Shown here: positions 15,544 to 25,261 of the stretch, in pieces | How the letters are laid out: each line of letters opens with the position of its first letter | How positions within the stretch are numbered: the first letter of the stretch is position 1 | Source: Rhodobacteraceae bacterium CG17_big_fil_post_rev_8_21_14_2_50_63_15 | GTDB lineage: Bacteria > Pseudomonadota > Alphaproteobacteria > Rhodobacterales > Rhodobacteraceae | Assembly: GCA_002783205.1 (NCBI GenBank) | Contig: PFEY01000029.1 | Location: 247-57,710, forward strand | Direction: 5' to 3' | DNA length: 57,464 bases | The notes under the pieces: model-generated | Seen by the model: only the letters and a program-made list of their open reading frames with translations | Told to the model about the DNA's origin: nothing | Database searches by the model: none | Program-made: the position numbers and the translations under genes

Positions 15544-16976
15544 CACTCTGGTCTGCGCAAGAGGCTGCCGCCGCCACCGGCGGGCGCGCAACAGGAAACT
15601 GGCAGGCCAATGGTGTGTCCATCGACACCCGTAGCCTGCAACCTGGGGATTTGTTCGTTGCGCTCAGCGCTGTTCGTGACGGGCACGACTTCGTGGCACA
15701 AGCGATTGCGAAAGGTGCCGCGGCAGCCCTGGTGAACCGGGTTCCCGAGGGGGTGGATCCAGAGGCGCCTCTGCTGATCGTCCCGGATGTTCTGGCCGGT
15801 CTGGAAGCCCTTGGTCGGGCGGGACGGGAGCGTTGCTCTGCGCGGGTCGTGGCGGTGACAGGCTCGGTCGGAAAGACCTCGACCAAGGAGATGCTGCGCG
15901 CGGTGCTCGGTGCGCAGGGCCGGGCACATGCGGCTGAGGCCAGTTACAATAATCATTGGGGTGTGCCGCTCACGCTGGCGCGGATGCCGGTTGAGACAGA
16001 GTTTGCCGTCATTGAGATCGGCATGAACCATCCCGGTGAGATTGCGCCGCTCGCGCGGATGGCACGGCCGCATGTGGCGCTGATCACGACGGTGGCCGCC
16101 GCCCATCTTGAGGCGTTCGAGAACATCGAGGGAATTGCCCGAGAGAAGGCCAGCATCTTCGACGGGCTCGAACCGGGTGGGGTGGCTCTGATCAATGCCG
16201 ATCTTGAGGTCACACCGCTTCTGCGCGCGATTGCCGAGCAGCGATCCGCAAGGGTGATCAGCTTTGGGTCCGCATCGAGTGCGCATCACCGTCTCATCAA
16301 GGTCGAATTGCACGACAGGGTCACCGTGGCGCATGCCCGTGCCTGGCGCACGCCGCTCGTTTACAAGGTCGGCGTGCCTGGGCGGCATTTCGCGATGAAT
16401 GCGCTTGCGGTTCTGGCCGTGGTGCGTGTTCTCGGGCTCGACCGCGCCGTTGCCATAGCGGATCTGGCGAGCTGGGCGCCGCCTGCGGGCCGTGGCACGC
16501 GTGAGGAGTTGGTTCTTGATCTGGCGAATGACGGGATCAGCATCGATCTGATTGACGACGCCTTCAATGCAAATCCTGCCTCGATGGCCGCCGCGCTTGA
16601 GGTTCTCGCCGCCGCACGACCGCGCGACGGGGTTGGGCGCGTCTCGAAGGGTCGGCGCATTGCCATTCTGGGGGACATGCTGGAGCTGGGCGTTGGCGAA
16701 GAGGCGCTTCATGCGGGATTGGCCGATTTGCCGGGCATCCTCTCGATAGACGAGATTCATTGCGTCGGTCCCCGGATGCGCTCGCTTTGGGAGGCGCTGC
16801 CGGAGGTCCAACGCGGCAAGTGGACGGAAACGCCGCAGGATCTGGCCGATCAGGCGCATCGTCTGATAGACGCGGGCGATGTTGTGCTGGTCAAGGGCTC
16901 CAAGGGGAGCCGGGTCAGCCTGGTGGTTGATGCTCTGCGGCGCGCGGCCCGCAGTGCCGAGAAAGGAATTGGTTAG
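15540..16976 (+). CDS. murF: UDP-MurNAc-tripeptide-D-Ala-D-Ala ligase MurF
   Basis: The 478-residue Mur ligase has V-T-G-S-V-G-K-T-S-T-K-E (ATP loop at 108-114), E-I-G-M-N-H-P-G-E-I and N-A-N-P-A-S-M, all typical of MurF. It attaches D-Ala-D-Ala to the UDP-MurNAc tripeptide. The ATG overlaps the murE stop; its TAG abuts the mraY ATG directly, so these genes are probably translated in a coupled way. Confidence 0.94.
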   Translation: MTLWSAQEAAAATGGRATGNWQANGVSIDTRSLQPGDLFVALSAVRDGHDFVAQAIAKGAAAALVNRVPEGVDPEAPLLIVPDVLAGLEALGRAGRERCSARVVAVTGSVGKTSTKEMLRAVLGAQGRAHAAEASYNNHWGVPLTLARMPVETEFAVIEIGMNHPGEIAPLARMARPHVALITTVAAAHLEAFENIEGIAREKASIFDGLEPGGVALINADLEVTPLLRAIAEQRSARVISFGSASSAHHRLIKVELHDRVTVAHARAWRTPLVYKVGVPGRHFAMNALAVLAVVRVLGLDRAVAIADLASWAPPAGRGTREELVLDLANDGISIDLIDDAFNANPASMAAALEVLAAARPRDGVGRVSKGRRIAILGDMLELGVGEEALHAGLADLPGILSIDEIHCVGPRMRSLWEALPEVQRGKWTETPQDLADQAHRLIDAGDVVLVKGSKGSRVSLVVDALRRAARSAEKGIG

Positions 16977-18059
16977 ATGCTCTATTGGCTGACGGCGCTG
17001 TCTGATGGTGGCGATGTCTTCAACCTGTTCCGTTACATCACATTTCGCGCGGGCGGGGCGTTCATGACGGCGCTCGTTTTCGGCTTTCTGTTTGGTCCAC
17101 CCCTCATACTGGTGCTCCGCAAACGGCAAGGCAAGGGACAACCCATTCGCAGTGACGGGCCGGAAGGACACTTTGCCAAGGCCGGAACACCGACGATGGG
17201 GGGGCTCCTGATCGTTGGAGCGCTTCTGACATCGACGCTGCTTTGGGCGCGGCTCGATAATCCCTATGTCTGGCTGGTGCTTTTCGTCACCATGGGGTTC
17301 GGTCTCATCGGTTTTGCCGACGATTACGCGAAGGTGTCAAAGGGCAATGTCAAAGGTGTGCCGGGGCGCGTGCGGCTGGGTCTTGGCTTTGCCATCGCGA
17401 TCATCGCGGCCTATTGGGCCAGCGCAAATCACCCCGCCGATTTGCAATATCAGCTCGCCTTGCCGGTTTTCAAGGATGTGCTGGTCAATCTTGGTGTCTT
17501 CTTCATCCCCTTCGCGATGATCGTGATCGTGGGTGCGGCCAATGCGGTGAACCTCACCGATGGTCTTGACGGCCTTGCGATCATGCCGGTGATGATTGCA
17601 TCGGGGGCCTTGGGGGTGATCGCCTACACCGTCGGGAGAACCGATTTCACCGATTATCTCGGCCTGCATTATGTGCCGGGCACGGGCGAAATCCTGATCT
17701 TTGTCGCGGGTTTGGTCGGCGGTGGCTTGGGCTTTCTCTGGTATAACGCACCCCCTGCGGCGGTGTTCATGGGCGATACTGGCAGTCTCGCCCTGGGCGG
17801 CGCACTGGGGGCGATAGCGGTCGCAACCAAACACGAGTTGGTGCTGGGTATCGTCGGCGGGCTGTTCGTGGTGGAGGCCCTGTCGGTCATCATTCAAGTG
17901 CTCTATTTCAAGCGCACCGGCAAGCGCGTGTTTCTGATGGCCCCGATTCACCATCACTATGAAAAGAAGGGATGGGCAGAGCCGCAAATCGTGATCCGGT
18001 TCTGGATCATCGCCCTCATTTTGGCGATGATCGGGCTGGCGACGTTGAAGCTGCGGTGA
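16977..18059 (+). CDS. mraY: Phospho-MurNAc-pentapeptide transferase MraY
   Basis: The 360-residue polytopic membrane enzyme has about ten helices. It carries P-T-M-G-G-L after the first helices, the catalytic A-D-D-Y region (F-A-D-D-Y-A-K), N-L-T-D-G-L-D-G-L, and the C-terminal loop [11 protein letters not shown]. It makes lipid I from UDP-MurNAc-pentapeptide and undecaprenyl phosphate. It starts right after the murF stop, and its TGA overlaps the next ATG (TGATG). Confidence 0.96.
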   Translation: MLYWLTALSDGGDVFNLFRYITFRAGGAFMTALVFGFLFGPPLILVLRKRQGKGQPIRSDGPEGHFAKAGTPTMGGLLIVGALLTSTLLWARLDNPYVWLVLFVTMGFGLIGFADDYAKVSKGNVKGVPGRVRLGLGFAIAIIAAYWASANHPADLQYQLALPVFKDVLVNLGVFFIPFAMIVIVGAANAVNLTDGLDGLAIMPVMIASGALGVIAYTVGRTDFTDYLGLHYVPGTGEILIFVAGLVGGGLGFLWYNAPPAAVFMGDTGSLALGGALGAIAVATKHELVLGIVGGLFVVEALSVIIQVLYFKRTGKRVFLMAPIHHHYEKKGWAEPQIVIRFWIIALILAMIGLATLKLR

Positions 18060-18499
18060 TGACAGGCTCCCCGGTCAGCGACACCGCAGCAATGATTTCC
18101 GGGATGCGGCCGGTGCTCGACGACGACCTCTATCATTTCTGCGCGCTGCCGGGGCGGTCGGATCCGGCAATTGCCGAGGCGCTGGCCATCTTTCGGGAGG
18201 ACGAGGGTCTGTCGCTGATCCTTTCCGAGCGCGCGGCGCAGCGGCTCGGGCTGCCGCGGGAGATGCCGATGCGGCGCATCACGCTCACCGTAATGTCCGC
18301 ACTCGACGGTATCGGCCTGACGGCTGCCGTGGCAGGCGTTCTCGCAAGAGAGGGTATTCCGTGCAATATGGTTGCCGCCTATCATCACGACCACGTCTTT
18401 GTCCCGGCGCATTTGGCCGGGTGCGCGCTCGCGCTGCTGCAAGACCTCGCCGGATCGGCGCAAGGAGGAACATGGGATGATACCGGTCAGAGGGGTTGA
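18059..18499 (+). CDS. ACT-domain protein inside the dcw cluster
   Basis: The 146-residue protein has an ACT_3-like fold: [14 protein letters not shown], then [28 protein letters not shown], and [10 protein letters not shown] near the end. ACT domains usually bind amino acids; small stand-alone ones are poorly characterised. It starts on the mraY stop (TGATG) and runs 23 bases into murD, whose ribosome site (AAGGAGGAA, 18462-18469) lies within it. A link between amino-acid status and wall synthesis is conceivable but speculative. Confidence 0.72.
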   Translation: MTGSPVSDTAAMISGMRPVLDDDLYHFCALPGRSDPAIAEALAIFREDEGLSLILSERAAQRLGLPREMPMRRITLTVMSALDGIGLTAAVAGVLAREGIPCNMVAAYHHDHVFVPAHLAGCALALLQDLAGSAQGGTWDDTGQRG

Positions 18500-19874
18500 G
18501 GGCGCGTGCGTGGCCGTGCTTGGGCTGGGGCGCTCGGGCCTGTCGGCGGCGCGGGCGCTGCGGGCGGGTGGCGCGGTGCCACTCTGCTTTGACGACAGCG
18601 AGGGGGCACGCAGTGCAGCAGAATCCGAAGGCTTTGCGGTTGCGGATCTGAGCCGCGCTGGCGCATTCGCAAACGTGGCTTCTCTGATCGTGAGCCCCGG
18701 CATTCCGCATCTCTATCCTGCACCGCATCGCGTGATCGTGGCCGCGCAAGAGGCGGGCGTGCCGGTGGACAACGATATCGGGCTGTTCTTTCGTTCGCTG
18801 GCCACGGTCGACTGGCACGGCTTTGACGTCGCCCCGAGGGTTATCGCGGTCACAGGCAGCAATGGAAAATCCACCACCTCTGCCCTTGTGCACCATGTGT
18901 TGCAAACGGCAGGGCGAGAGTCACAGCTGGCGGGCAACATCGGTCGCGGCGTACTCGACATCGAACCGCCCGGCGATGGCGGCGTTGTGGTGCTTGAGCT
19001 GTCGAGCTATCAGACCGATCTTGCTCGAGCCCTGACGCCAGATATGGCCGTTTTTACAAACTTCTCGCCCGATCATTTGGACCGTCACGCAGGTTTGGGA
19101 GGGTATTTTGCCGCCAAGCGCCGGCTCTTCGCCGAGGGTGGGCCGGACCGGGCCATCATCGGAGTGGACGAGGCCGAGGGGCGCTACCTCGCTGGCCAGA
19201 TGGCCGAGGGGCGTGGCGATGACCGGGTGATCCGCATATCGGTTTCGCGCAAGCTCTCGGGGACCGGTTGGGCGGTCTTTGCCAACAAGGGATTTCTCAG
19301 CGAAAACCGGCAAGGCAAGCAGGTGGCATCGATCGATCTGCGCGCAATCGCAGGCTTGCCGGGTCGTCACAATCATCAGAACGCCTGCGCTGCCTATGCC
19401 GCCTGCCGCACGATAGGCCTTGCACCGCGGGTCATCGAGCAGGGCTTTCTCAGCTTCGAGGGGCTGCCGCATCGCAGTCAGACCATCGCCCAAAAAGACG
19501 GGGTTCGCTACGTCAATGACAGCAAGGCCACCAATGTGGACAGCGCGGTTCAGGCGCTCTTGGCGTTTCAGAATATCCGCTGGATCTGTGGAGGTCTCGA
19601 GAAAGAGGGTGGTTTGACAGGTCTTAAACCCGGCCTCGAGCATGTGATCAAGGCTTATGTGATCGGGCGCGAGGCGGCCCAGTTTGCCCTTGGTCTCGAA
19701 GGGGTCGAGGCAGAGATTTGCACCACGATGGCGCGCGCTGTGGACCGCGCGATGGCTGAGGCTGCTGCGGGAGATGTCGTGCTGCTCGCCCCTGCGGCGG
19801 CGAGTTTCGACCAATATGACAATTTCGAGCGGCGCGGCGAGGATTTCATGGCCGAGGTGAAGGCGCGGCTATAG
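18477..19874 (+). CDS. murD: UDP-MurNAc-L-Ala-D-Glu ligase MurD
   Basis: The 465-residue Mur ligase has V-L-G-L-G-R-S-G at the N-terminus, the ATP loop G-S-N-G-K-S-T at 127-133, [17 protein letters not shown] and the late [12 protein letters not shown]. It adds D-Glu to UDP-MurNAc-L-Ala. ATG 18477 follows AAGGAGGAA at good spacing and overlaps the ACT gene by 23 bases; a longer frame upstream is inside that gene. A long hairpin follows the stop. Confidence 0.94.
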   Translation: MIPVRGVEGACVAVLGLGRSGLSAARALRAGGAVPLCFDDSEGARSAAESEGFAVADLSRAGAFANVASLIVSPGIPHLYPAPHRVIVAAQEAGVPVDNDIGLFFRSLATVDWHGFDVAPRVIAVTGSNGKSTTSALVHHVLQTAGRESQLAGNIGRGVLDIEPPGDGGVVVLELSSYQTDLARALTPDMAVFTNFSPDHLDRHAGLGGYFAAKRRLFAEGGPDRAIIGVDEAEGRYLAGQMAEGRGDDRVIRISVSRKLSGTGWAVFANKGFLSENRQGKQVASIDLRAIAGLPGRHNHQNACAAYAACRTIGLAPRVIEQGFLSFEGLPHRSQTIAQKDGVRYVNDSKATNVDSAVQALLAFQNIRWICGGLEKEGGLTGLKPGLEHVIKAYVIGREAAQFALGLEGVEAEICTTMARAVDRAMAEAAAGDVVLLAPAAASFDQYDNFERRGEDFMAEVKARL

Positions 19875-19885
19875 GGCGGTATTTT

Positions 19886-19941
19886 GGGTATTTCTCCCAA
19901 GAAGAAACTCCAAGCTCGGTTTCTTCTTGGGGGAAATACCC
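19886..19941. terminator. Long bidirectional hairpin built from the extragenic repeat (copies 2a/2b)
   Basis: Two 23-base arms (19886-19908 and 19919-19941) pair with a single mismatch around a 10-base loop. The left arm begins GGGTATTTCTCCCAAG and the right arm ends GGGGGAAATACCC. It sits between convergent genes (murD and the flavoprotein), so it can terminate both. Each arm is a copy of the GGGTATTT...CCAAGAAGAA element, in opposite orientation. Confidence 0.8.
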
Positions 19942-19952
19942 ATTTGCAACGG

Positions 19953-21140
19953 TCAGGCCCGCGCTGCGATCGCCTGTCCGGCGGATTGGCCCGACGACCA
20001 CGCCCATTGGAAGTTGTAGCCGCCAAGCCAGCCGGTGACGTCGACCGCTTCGCCGATCGCGTAAAGTCCGGGGAGATGACGTGACTCCATGGTTTTCGAG
20101 GACAGCCCGTCGGGCGCGATGCCGCCAAGCGTCACCTCGGCAGTGCGATAGCCTTCGGTGCCGGTGGGTTTGAGCGACCAGGCACGCAAAGTATCGGAGA
20201 GTTGCGCAAGGCGGGTATCTGACTGGTCCGCAAGATTGCCGCGCAGGTCAAGATGCGAGGCAAGGTGGCGCACCAGCTTTGCAGGCAGGTGGCCGGCAAG
20301 TTCGGTGGTGAGATTGCGACGACCTTCGTTCTGGCGTCGCGCCCGCAGGGCGTCAAGGAGTTCACCTCTGGGATCGAGGTCAAGGGTGATTGGCAGGCCC
20401 TCTCGCCAAAACGAGGAAATCTGCAGGATCGCAGGGCCGGAAAGACCGCGATGCGTGAACAGTGCGGCCTCTTCAAAGGAGGTTCCGGCGCAGGTCGCGC
20501 GCACCGGAAGGGCGGTGCCGGAGAGATCCGCGAAAGGTTGGTCGGAAAAGGTGAGCGGCACGAGGGCCGGGCGGGTCTCGGTGAGTTGATGCCCGAACCG
20601 CAGGGCAATATCGTAGGCAAGGCCAGTGGCCCCCATCTTTGGGATCGATTTTCCGCCCGTGGCCAGTACGAGATTGCGGGCCATGATCCGGCGAGTCCGG
20701 CCTTCACGCTCCAAAGTGGCCTGAAAATGGTTTCCGTCATGGTCAAGATCACGCAGATGGGTGGAGAGCCAGAGATCGGCCCCGACGCTGCGCAGTTCCG
20801 TGACCAACATGTCCACGACTTGCGTGGCGCGCCCGTCACAAAAGAGCTGCCCGAGGGTCTTTTCATGCCAGGTGATGCCGTAGCGGTCGATCAGGGCGAT
20901 GAAATCCCGCTCTGTGTAGCGCGAGAGCGCCGATTTGAAGAAATGAGGATTGGTGGATATGAACTTCTCTGAATCCATCTGAAGATTGGTGAAATTACAG
21001 CGTCCACCACCCGAAATCCGGATCTTTTCTCCGGGGGCGGACGCATGGTCAATGACCACGGTGTCAGGTCCGGCTTGAGCCGCGCACATCATGCCCGCGG
21101 CCCCGGCACCGAGAATGAGAGTCTTGCACGCCACGGTCAT
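19953..21140 (-). CDS. HI0933/YhiN-type FAD-dependent oxidoreductase (TIGR03862-like)
   Basis: The 395-residue flavoprotein has L-I-L-G-A-G-A-A-G-M-M-C-A at the N-terminus (FAD-binding GxGxxG), G-E-K-I-R-I-S-G-G-G-R-C-N-F-T-N, L-A-T-G-G-K-S-I-P-K-M-G, and the C-terminal E-A-V-D-V-T-G-W-L-G-G-Y-N-F-Q-W-A. The family includes BaiN and uncharacterised enzymes; the substrate is unknown. ATG 21140 (MTVACKTLILGAG) is chosen over an upstream in-frame ATG because the flavin motif follows directly. It is the only minus-strand gene embedded in the dcw cluster, between murD and ftsW. Confidence 0.85.
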   Translation of the reverse strand: MTVACKTLILGAGAAGMMCAAQAGPDTVVIDHASAPGEKIRISGGGRCNFTNLQMDSEKFISTNPHFFKSALSRYTERDFIALIDRYGITWHEKTLGQLFCDGRATQVVDMLVTELRSVGADLWLSTHLRDLDHDGNHFQATLEREGRTRRIMARNLVLATGGKSIPKMGATGLAYDIALRFGHQLTETRPALVPLTFSDQPFADLSGTALPVRATCAGTSFEEAALFTHRGLSGPAILQISSFWREGLPITLDLDPRGELLDALRARRQNEGRRNLTTELAGHLPAKLVRHLASHLDLRGNLADQSDTRLAQLSDTLRAWSLKPTGTEGYRTAEVTLGGIAPDGLSSKTMESRHLPGLYAIGEAVDVTGWLGGYNFQWAWSSGQSAGQAIAARA

Positions 21141-21204
21141 GGGGTCGTGAGAGATGCGAAAAGTCGGCCAATGGCAAGGGGTTTGCGCTGGCAATAAGGA
21201 GAAA

Positions 21205-21270
21205 ATGGAGGTAGAGTTTGACCCAGACCCCGAAAAGGGGCGCAAGGTGCATGAGGCGGCAGGAAAATGA
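21205..21270 (+). CDS. Candidate 21-residue leader peptide overlapping ftsW
   Basis: ATG 21205 is preceded by an excellent ribosome site (AAGGAG, 21196-21201) and opens 21 codons: MEVEFDPDPEKGRKVHEAAG then Lys. The TGA overlaps the ftsW ATG (ATGA), so ribosomes finishing it could restart on ftsW, whose own site (AGGA) is weaker. The peptide is charged and has no membrane segment. It may be a translational leader rather than a functional peptide. Confidence 0.45.
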   Translation: MEVEFDPDPEKGRKVHEAAGK

Positions 21271-22430
21271 CGGAAATGGTCTATGGGGCAGTGCCCCTGC
21301 GGGACGCTGAGCCCGTTATCCCGAAATGGTGGCGCACCATCGACAAATGGTCATTCACCTGCGTGTTGATCCTGTCGTGCATCGGTATTCTGCTGGGTCT
21401 TGCGGCCTCGCCGCCCCTGGCCGAAAAGAACGGATTTCCGGCCTTTCACTATGTCCAGCGGCAGGCGCTGTTCGGCGGCGTGGCGCTTCTGGTGATGGTT
21501 CTGGTGTCGATGATGCGGCCCGATGTGGTGCGGCGCCTCGCGGTGCTGGGATTTATGGGTGCGTTCGTCGCGCTGGTGCTCCTGCCGGTGTTTGGAACGG
21601 ATTTCGGCAAGGGTGCAATACGTTGGTACAGTTTGGGATTTGCCAGCGTCCAGCCGTCGGAGTTTCTCAAGCCCACCTTTGTGGTGATGGCGGCCTGGAT
21701 GATGGCGGCAAGCCAGCAGATTAATGGTCCACCGGGGCTGAGTTGGTCCTTTGTACTGGCGATGATCATCCTCGGATTTCTGGCGGCGCAGCCTGATTTC
21801 GGGCAGGCGGCGCTGGTGCTCTTCGCCTGGGGCGTGATGTATTTCGTGGCCGGAGCGCCCTTGGCGCTGTTGCTGATCATGGCGGGGGGGGTGCTTCTCA
21901 CCGGGTCCTTTGCCTACTCGAATTCCGAACATTTTGCCCGCCGGATTGACGGATTCCTGAGCCCTGATGTGGATCCTACCACGCAACTCGGGTTTGCGAC
22001 CAATGCGATTCGCGAGGGCGGCTTCTTTGGCGTCGGCGTCGGCGAGGGACAGGTTAAATGGAGTCTGCCCGATGCGCATACCGATTTCATCATCGCGGTG
22101 GCGGCAGAGGAATATGGTCTCGTGTTGGTGCTCTGCATCATTGCGCTTTACGCGGGAATCGTCGTGCGTTCGCTCATTCGTTTGATGCGGGAGCGAGATC
22201 CGTTCATCCGGCTGGCGGGCACCGGGCTCACCGCGATCATCGGCGCGCAGGCGATGATCAACATGGGTGTGGCCGTGCGGCTCTTGCCTGCCAAGGGCAT
22301 GACCCTGCCCTTCGTGAGTTATGGCGGCTCCTCGGTGGTGGCCGGGGGCCTTGCCGTCGGGATGCTGCTGGCGTTCACCCGCACGAGACCGCAGGGCGAG
22401 ATTGGTGATATCCTGCGGGGGCGGCGGTGA
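21267..22430 (+). CDS. ftsW: Septal peptidoglycan glycosyltransferase FtsW
   Basis: The 387-residue SEDS-family protein has about ten transmembrane helices, G-A-I-R-W after the fourth, Q-P-S-E-F-L-K-P, and the C-terminal [10 protein letters not shown] block. It polymerises lipid II into septal glycan with FtsI. This is the dcw slot expected in Rhodobacterales, before murG; here a minus-strand gene separates it from murD, so ftsW-murG-murC probably need a local promoter in 21141-21204. The GTGA at its end is shared with murG. Confidence 0.95.
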   Translation: MTEMVYGAVPLRDAEPVIPKWWRTIDKWSFTCVLILSCIGILLGLAASPPLAEKNGFPAFHYVQRQALFGGVALLVMVLVSMMRPDVVRRLAVLGFMGAFVALVLLPVFGTDFGKGAIRWYSLGFASVQPSEFLKPTFVVMAAWMMAASQQINGPPGLSWSFVLAMIILGFLAAQPDFGQAALVLFAWGVMYFVAGAPLALLLIMAGGVLLTGSFAYSNSEHFARRIDGFLSPDVDPTTQLGFATNAIREGGFFGVGVGEGQVKWSLPDAHTDFIIAVAAEEYGLVLVLCIIALYAGIVVRSLIRLMRERDPFIRLAGTGLTAIIGAQAMINMGVAVRLLPAKGMTLPFVSYGGSSVVAGGLAVGMLLAFTRTRPQGEIGDILRGRR

Positions 22431-23533
22431 CTGGGCCGCAACCCCTTCTGATCATCGCGGCGGGAGGCACTGGCGGGCACATGTTTCCGGCGCAGGCGTT
22501 GGCCGAAGTGATGTTGCGCCGGGGCTGGCGGGTAAGGTTGAGCACGGATGCGCGCGGGGCGCGCTATGTTGGCGGATTTCCCCATTCGGTCGAGATCGAT
22601 CAGGTGGCGAGCGCCACCTTCGCGCGTGGAGGGCCGCTGCAAAGGGCGTTGGTGCCGTTTCGCGTCGCGGGAGGCGTGATCGGTGCGACACTTCGGATGT
22701 TTCGCGACAGGCCGGATGTTGTGATTGGCTTTGGTGGTTATCCGAGCATACCGGCACTTGCGGCGGCATGGCTATTGCGACTTCCGCGCATGGTGCACGA
22801 GCAGAACGGCGTCCTGGGCCGGGTCAACCAGATTTTCTCAAAGCATGTCGATATGGTGGCTTGCGGCATCTGGCCCACGGTCCTGCCTGAAGGCGTAAAG
22901 AGCGTTCATGTTGGCAACCCGGTGCGCGCCTCGATCAAAGAGCGCGCGGGTGCGGGTTATATCCCGCCCGGCGACTATCCGATGTCAGTGCTGGTCATTG
23001 GCGGCTCGCAGGGGGCGCGCATCCTGAGCGATGTTGTGCCGCCCGCGATTGCCGCTTTGCCCGAGGGGGTGCTTCGGAACATTCGCGTCAGCCATCAGGC
23101 GCGCGAGGAAGATGCACCCCGGGTTGCAAAATATTATGCAGAAGCGGGAGTTGACGCCGATGTTCAGCCCTTCTTCCGCGATATTCCGCGCCGCATGTCC
23201 GAGGCGCAATTGGTGATCAGCCGGGCTGGGGCGTCGAGCCTTGCCGACATCGCGATGATCGGACGCCCCGCGATCCTGATTCCCTATGCAGCCGCAGCAG
23301 GAGATCATCAGAGTGCCAATGCGCGTGGGCTCGTGGCGGCTGGAGGCGCGATCCTGATCCCCGAATCGCGGCTTCAGGTGAGCGTCCTGACAGAGCAGAT
23401 CACCGCCGTTCTGGGGGATACGAAGGGTGCCACAATGATGGCACAGGCCGCCTTTGCGCAGGCCATGCCGGAAGCGCCGCAAAATCTGGCCAAGATGGTC
23501 GAAGACCTGGCAATCAAGGGAAAGAAACGATGA
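22427..23533 (+). CDS. murG: UDP-GlcNAc transferase MurG
   Basis: The 368-residue GT28 glycosyltransferase has [11 protein letters not shown] near the N-terminus, G-F-G-G-Y-P-S, H-E-Q-N, G-G-S-Q-G-A in the C-domain and [11 protein letters not shown] for nucleotide-sugar binding. It converts lipid I to lipid II at the inner face of the membrane. The start is GTG within GTGA overlapping the ftsW stop; the end overlaps murC (ATGA). Confidence 0.95.
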   Translation: MTGPQPLLIIAAGGTGGHMFPAQALAEVMLRRGWRVRLSTDARGARYVGGFPHSVEIDQVASATFARGGPLQRALVPFRVAGGVIGATLRMFRDRPDVVIGFGGYPSIPALAAAWLLRLPRMVHEQNGVLGRVNQIFSKHVDMVACGIWPTVLPEGVKSVHVGNPVRASIKERAGAGYIPPGDYPMSVLVIGGSQGARILSDVVPPAIAALPEGVLRNIRVSHQAREEDAPRVAKYYAEAGVDADVQPFFRDIPRRMSEAQLVISRAGASSLADIAMIGRPAILIPYAAAAGDHQSANARGLVAAGGAILIPESRLQVSVLTEQITAVLGDTKGATMMAQAAFAQAMPEAPQNLAKMVEDLAIKGKKR

Positions 23534-24927
23534 GCGCTGCAACCAAGTTGCCCACGGATGTGGGCCCCATTCATTTCGTGGGCATCGGCGGCATCGGCAT
23601 GTCGGGCATTGCGGAAGTGTTGATGAATCACGGCTACACGGTGCAGGGGTCGGACCTGAAGGGCACCCCGATCACCGCGCGGCTGGAAGCGATGGGAGCG
23701 AGAGTGTTCGAGGGGCAGCGGGCGGAGAATCTCGAGGGGGCCGAGGTGGTGGTGATCTCCTCGGCGATCAAGCCGGGAAACGCCGAGCTTGACGAGGCGC
23801 GGCGTCAGGGGCTGCCAGTGGTGCGCCGGGCCGAGATGCTGGCAGAGTTGATGCGGCTCAAATCGAACATCGCGGTGGCGGGCACCCATGGCAAGACGAC
23901 AACCACGACGCTGGTCGCGGAATTGCTGGTCAAAGGCGGCATTGACCCGACGGTGATCAATGGCGGGGTCATCCACGCCTATGGCAGCAATGCGCGCATG
24001 GGGCAGGGTGAATGGATGGTGGTCGAGGCCGACGAGAGCGACGGCACCTTCAACAGGTTGCCTGCGACCATCGCGATTGTCACCAACATCGACCCCGAAC
24101 ACATGGAGCATTGGGGCACGATCGAGAACCTGCGGCAGGGGTTTTACGATTTCGTCAGCAATATTCCATTCTACGGGCTTGCGGTTTGCTGCACCGATCA
24201 TCCGGAGGTGCAGGCGCTGGTCGGCCGCATCACCGACCGGCGTGTTCTGACCTATGGGTTCAACACTCAGGCCGATGTGCGGGCGGTCAACCTTTGCTAT
24301 CGGCGGGGCGAGGCGCAGTTTGACATCGCGTTGCAAGCCGAGGGCAAGATGATCGAAGGGTGCACTCTGCCGATGCCGGGCGAACACAATGTCAGCAATG
24401 CTCTGGCGGCTGTGGCTGTGGCGCGGCATCTCGGCCTCAAGGCCGATCAGATCCGCGAGGCATTGGCCAGTTTCGGCGGGGTCAACCGCCGCTTCACCCG
24501 TGTGGGCGAGGTCGGTGGCGTGACCATCATCGACGATTATGGTCATCACCCGGTCGAGATCGCCGCTGTTTTGCGCGCGGCCCGGCAGGCGTGTGACGGG
24601 CGGGTGATCGCGGTTCATCAGCCGCATCGCTATACGCGGCTCTCGAACCTCTTTGAGGAGTTCTGCGGCTGCTTCAATGAGGCCGATGTGGTTGCAATCG
24701 CCGATGTCTATGCTGCGGGGGAACTCCCCATCGCAGGGGCAACGCGCGATGATCTGGTCGCCGGTCTCATTCGCCATGGCCACCGACATGCCCTTACCAT
24801 CCGGGACGAGGACGATCTGGAGAGACTCGTGCGCGCAGAGGCGGGCCCCGGCGACATGGTGGTGTGTCTGGGGGCCGGCACGATCAGTGCCTGGGCCAAT
24901 GCCCTGCCCGGGCGGTTGAAAGGGTAG
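23530..24927 (+). CDS. murC: UDP-MurNAc-L-alanine ligase MurC
   Basis: The 465-residue Mur ligase opens with [12 protein letters not shown] and has the ATP loop G-T-H-G-K-T-T at 118-124, [16 protein letters not shown] and [10 protein letters not shown]. It adds L-Ala to UDP-MurNAc, the first Mur ligase step. It is normally followed in this group by DUF2484 and murB; here DUF2484 is present and murB is not. Confidence 0.95.
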   Translation: MSAATKLPTDVGPIHFVGIGGIGMSGIAEVLMNHGYTVQGSDLKGTPITARLEAMGARVFEGQRAENLEGAEVVVISSAIKPGNAELDEARRQGLPVVRRAEMLAELMRLKSNIAVAGTHGKTTTTTLVAELLVKGGIDPTVINGGVIHAYGSNARMGQGEWMVVEADESDGTFNRLPATIAIVTNIDPEHMEHWGTIENLRQGFYDFVSNIPFYGLAVCCTDHPEVQALVGRITDRRVLTYGFNTQADVRAVNLCYRRGEAQFDIALQAEGKMIEGCTLPMPGEHNVSNALAAVAVARHLGLKADQIREALASFGGVNRRFTRVGEVGGVTIIDDYGHHPVEIAAVLRAARQACDGRVIAVHQPHRYTRLSNLFEEFCGCFNEADVVAIADVYAAGELPIAGATRDDLVAGLIRHGHRHALTIRDEDDLERLVRAEAGPGDMVVCLGAGTISAWANALPGRLKG

Positions 24928-24932
24928 GATGC

Positions 24933-25019
24933 ATGACCGACGCCTCGACATCCCGCAACACTCCGGCACTGCGGTTTGAACCCTGGGTCGGGATCGCAGC
25001 ATCAGGAGGTCTGATATGA
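24933..25019 (+). CDS. Candidate 28-residue ORF overlapping the DUF2484 gene
   Basis: ATG 24933 opens a 28-codon frame starting MTDASTSRNTPALRFEPWVG and ending in S-G-G-L-I. Its TGA overlaps the ATG of the DUF2484 gene (ATGA). The ribosome site is weak (TAGGA about 4 bases upstream). No hydrophobic segment or known motif is visible. It may be a leader or chance; low confidence. Confidence 0.25.
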   Translation: MTDASTSRNTPALRFEPWVGIAASGGLI

Positions 25020-25261
25020 CGTTCTCGCTCGTTCTGGCTTGTTTTTGGGCGGTCGTGGCCAATCTTCTTGCCATGATCCCGAGCAGAGACAATCACTGGC
25101 GTCGCGCCTACATGCTGATTGCTGTGGGTGTGCCGATCCTTGGCTACGTCACTTGGCAGAATGGGCCCTGGATCGGGTTGCTCGTTCTGGCGGGGGGGAT
25201 GAGTGTGCTTCGCTGGCCGGTGATTTATCTCGGGCGATGGCTGAGGCGTCGGCTGGGCTGA
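25016..25261 (+). CDS. DUF2484 small membrane protein
   Basis: The 81-residue protein consists of about three hydrophobic segments with R-D-N-H-W-R-R between them and an Arg-rich end (L-G-R-W-L-R-R-R-L-G). DUF2484 is a Rhodobacterales family that I associate with the murC-murB interval; function is unknown. AGGAGG lies about 8 bases before the ATG. From 25149 to 25261 its DNA is also the antisense 3' end of the ABC-type gene, an unusually long tail-to-tail overlap. Confidence 0.72.
   Translation: MTFSLVLACFWAVVANLLAMIPSRDNHWRRAYMLIAVGVPILGYVTWQNGPWIGLLVLAGGMSVLRWPVIYLGRWLRRRLG

Noticed and set aside
15264-17171. 635-codon minus-strand frame antisense to murE-murF-mraY
   Set aside because: Spans three well-recognised genes on the other strand and has no protein-family features.
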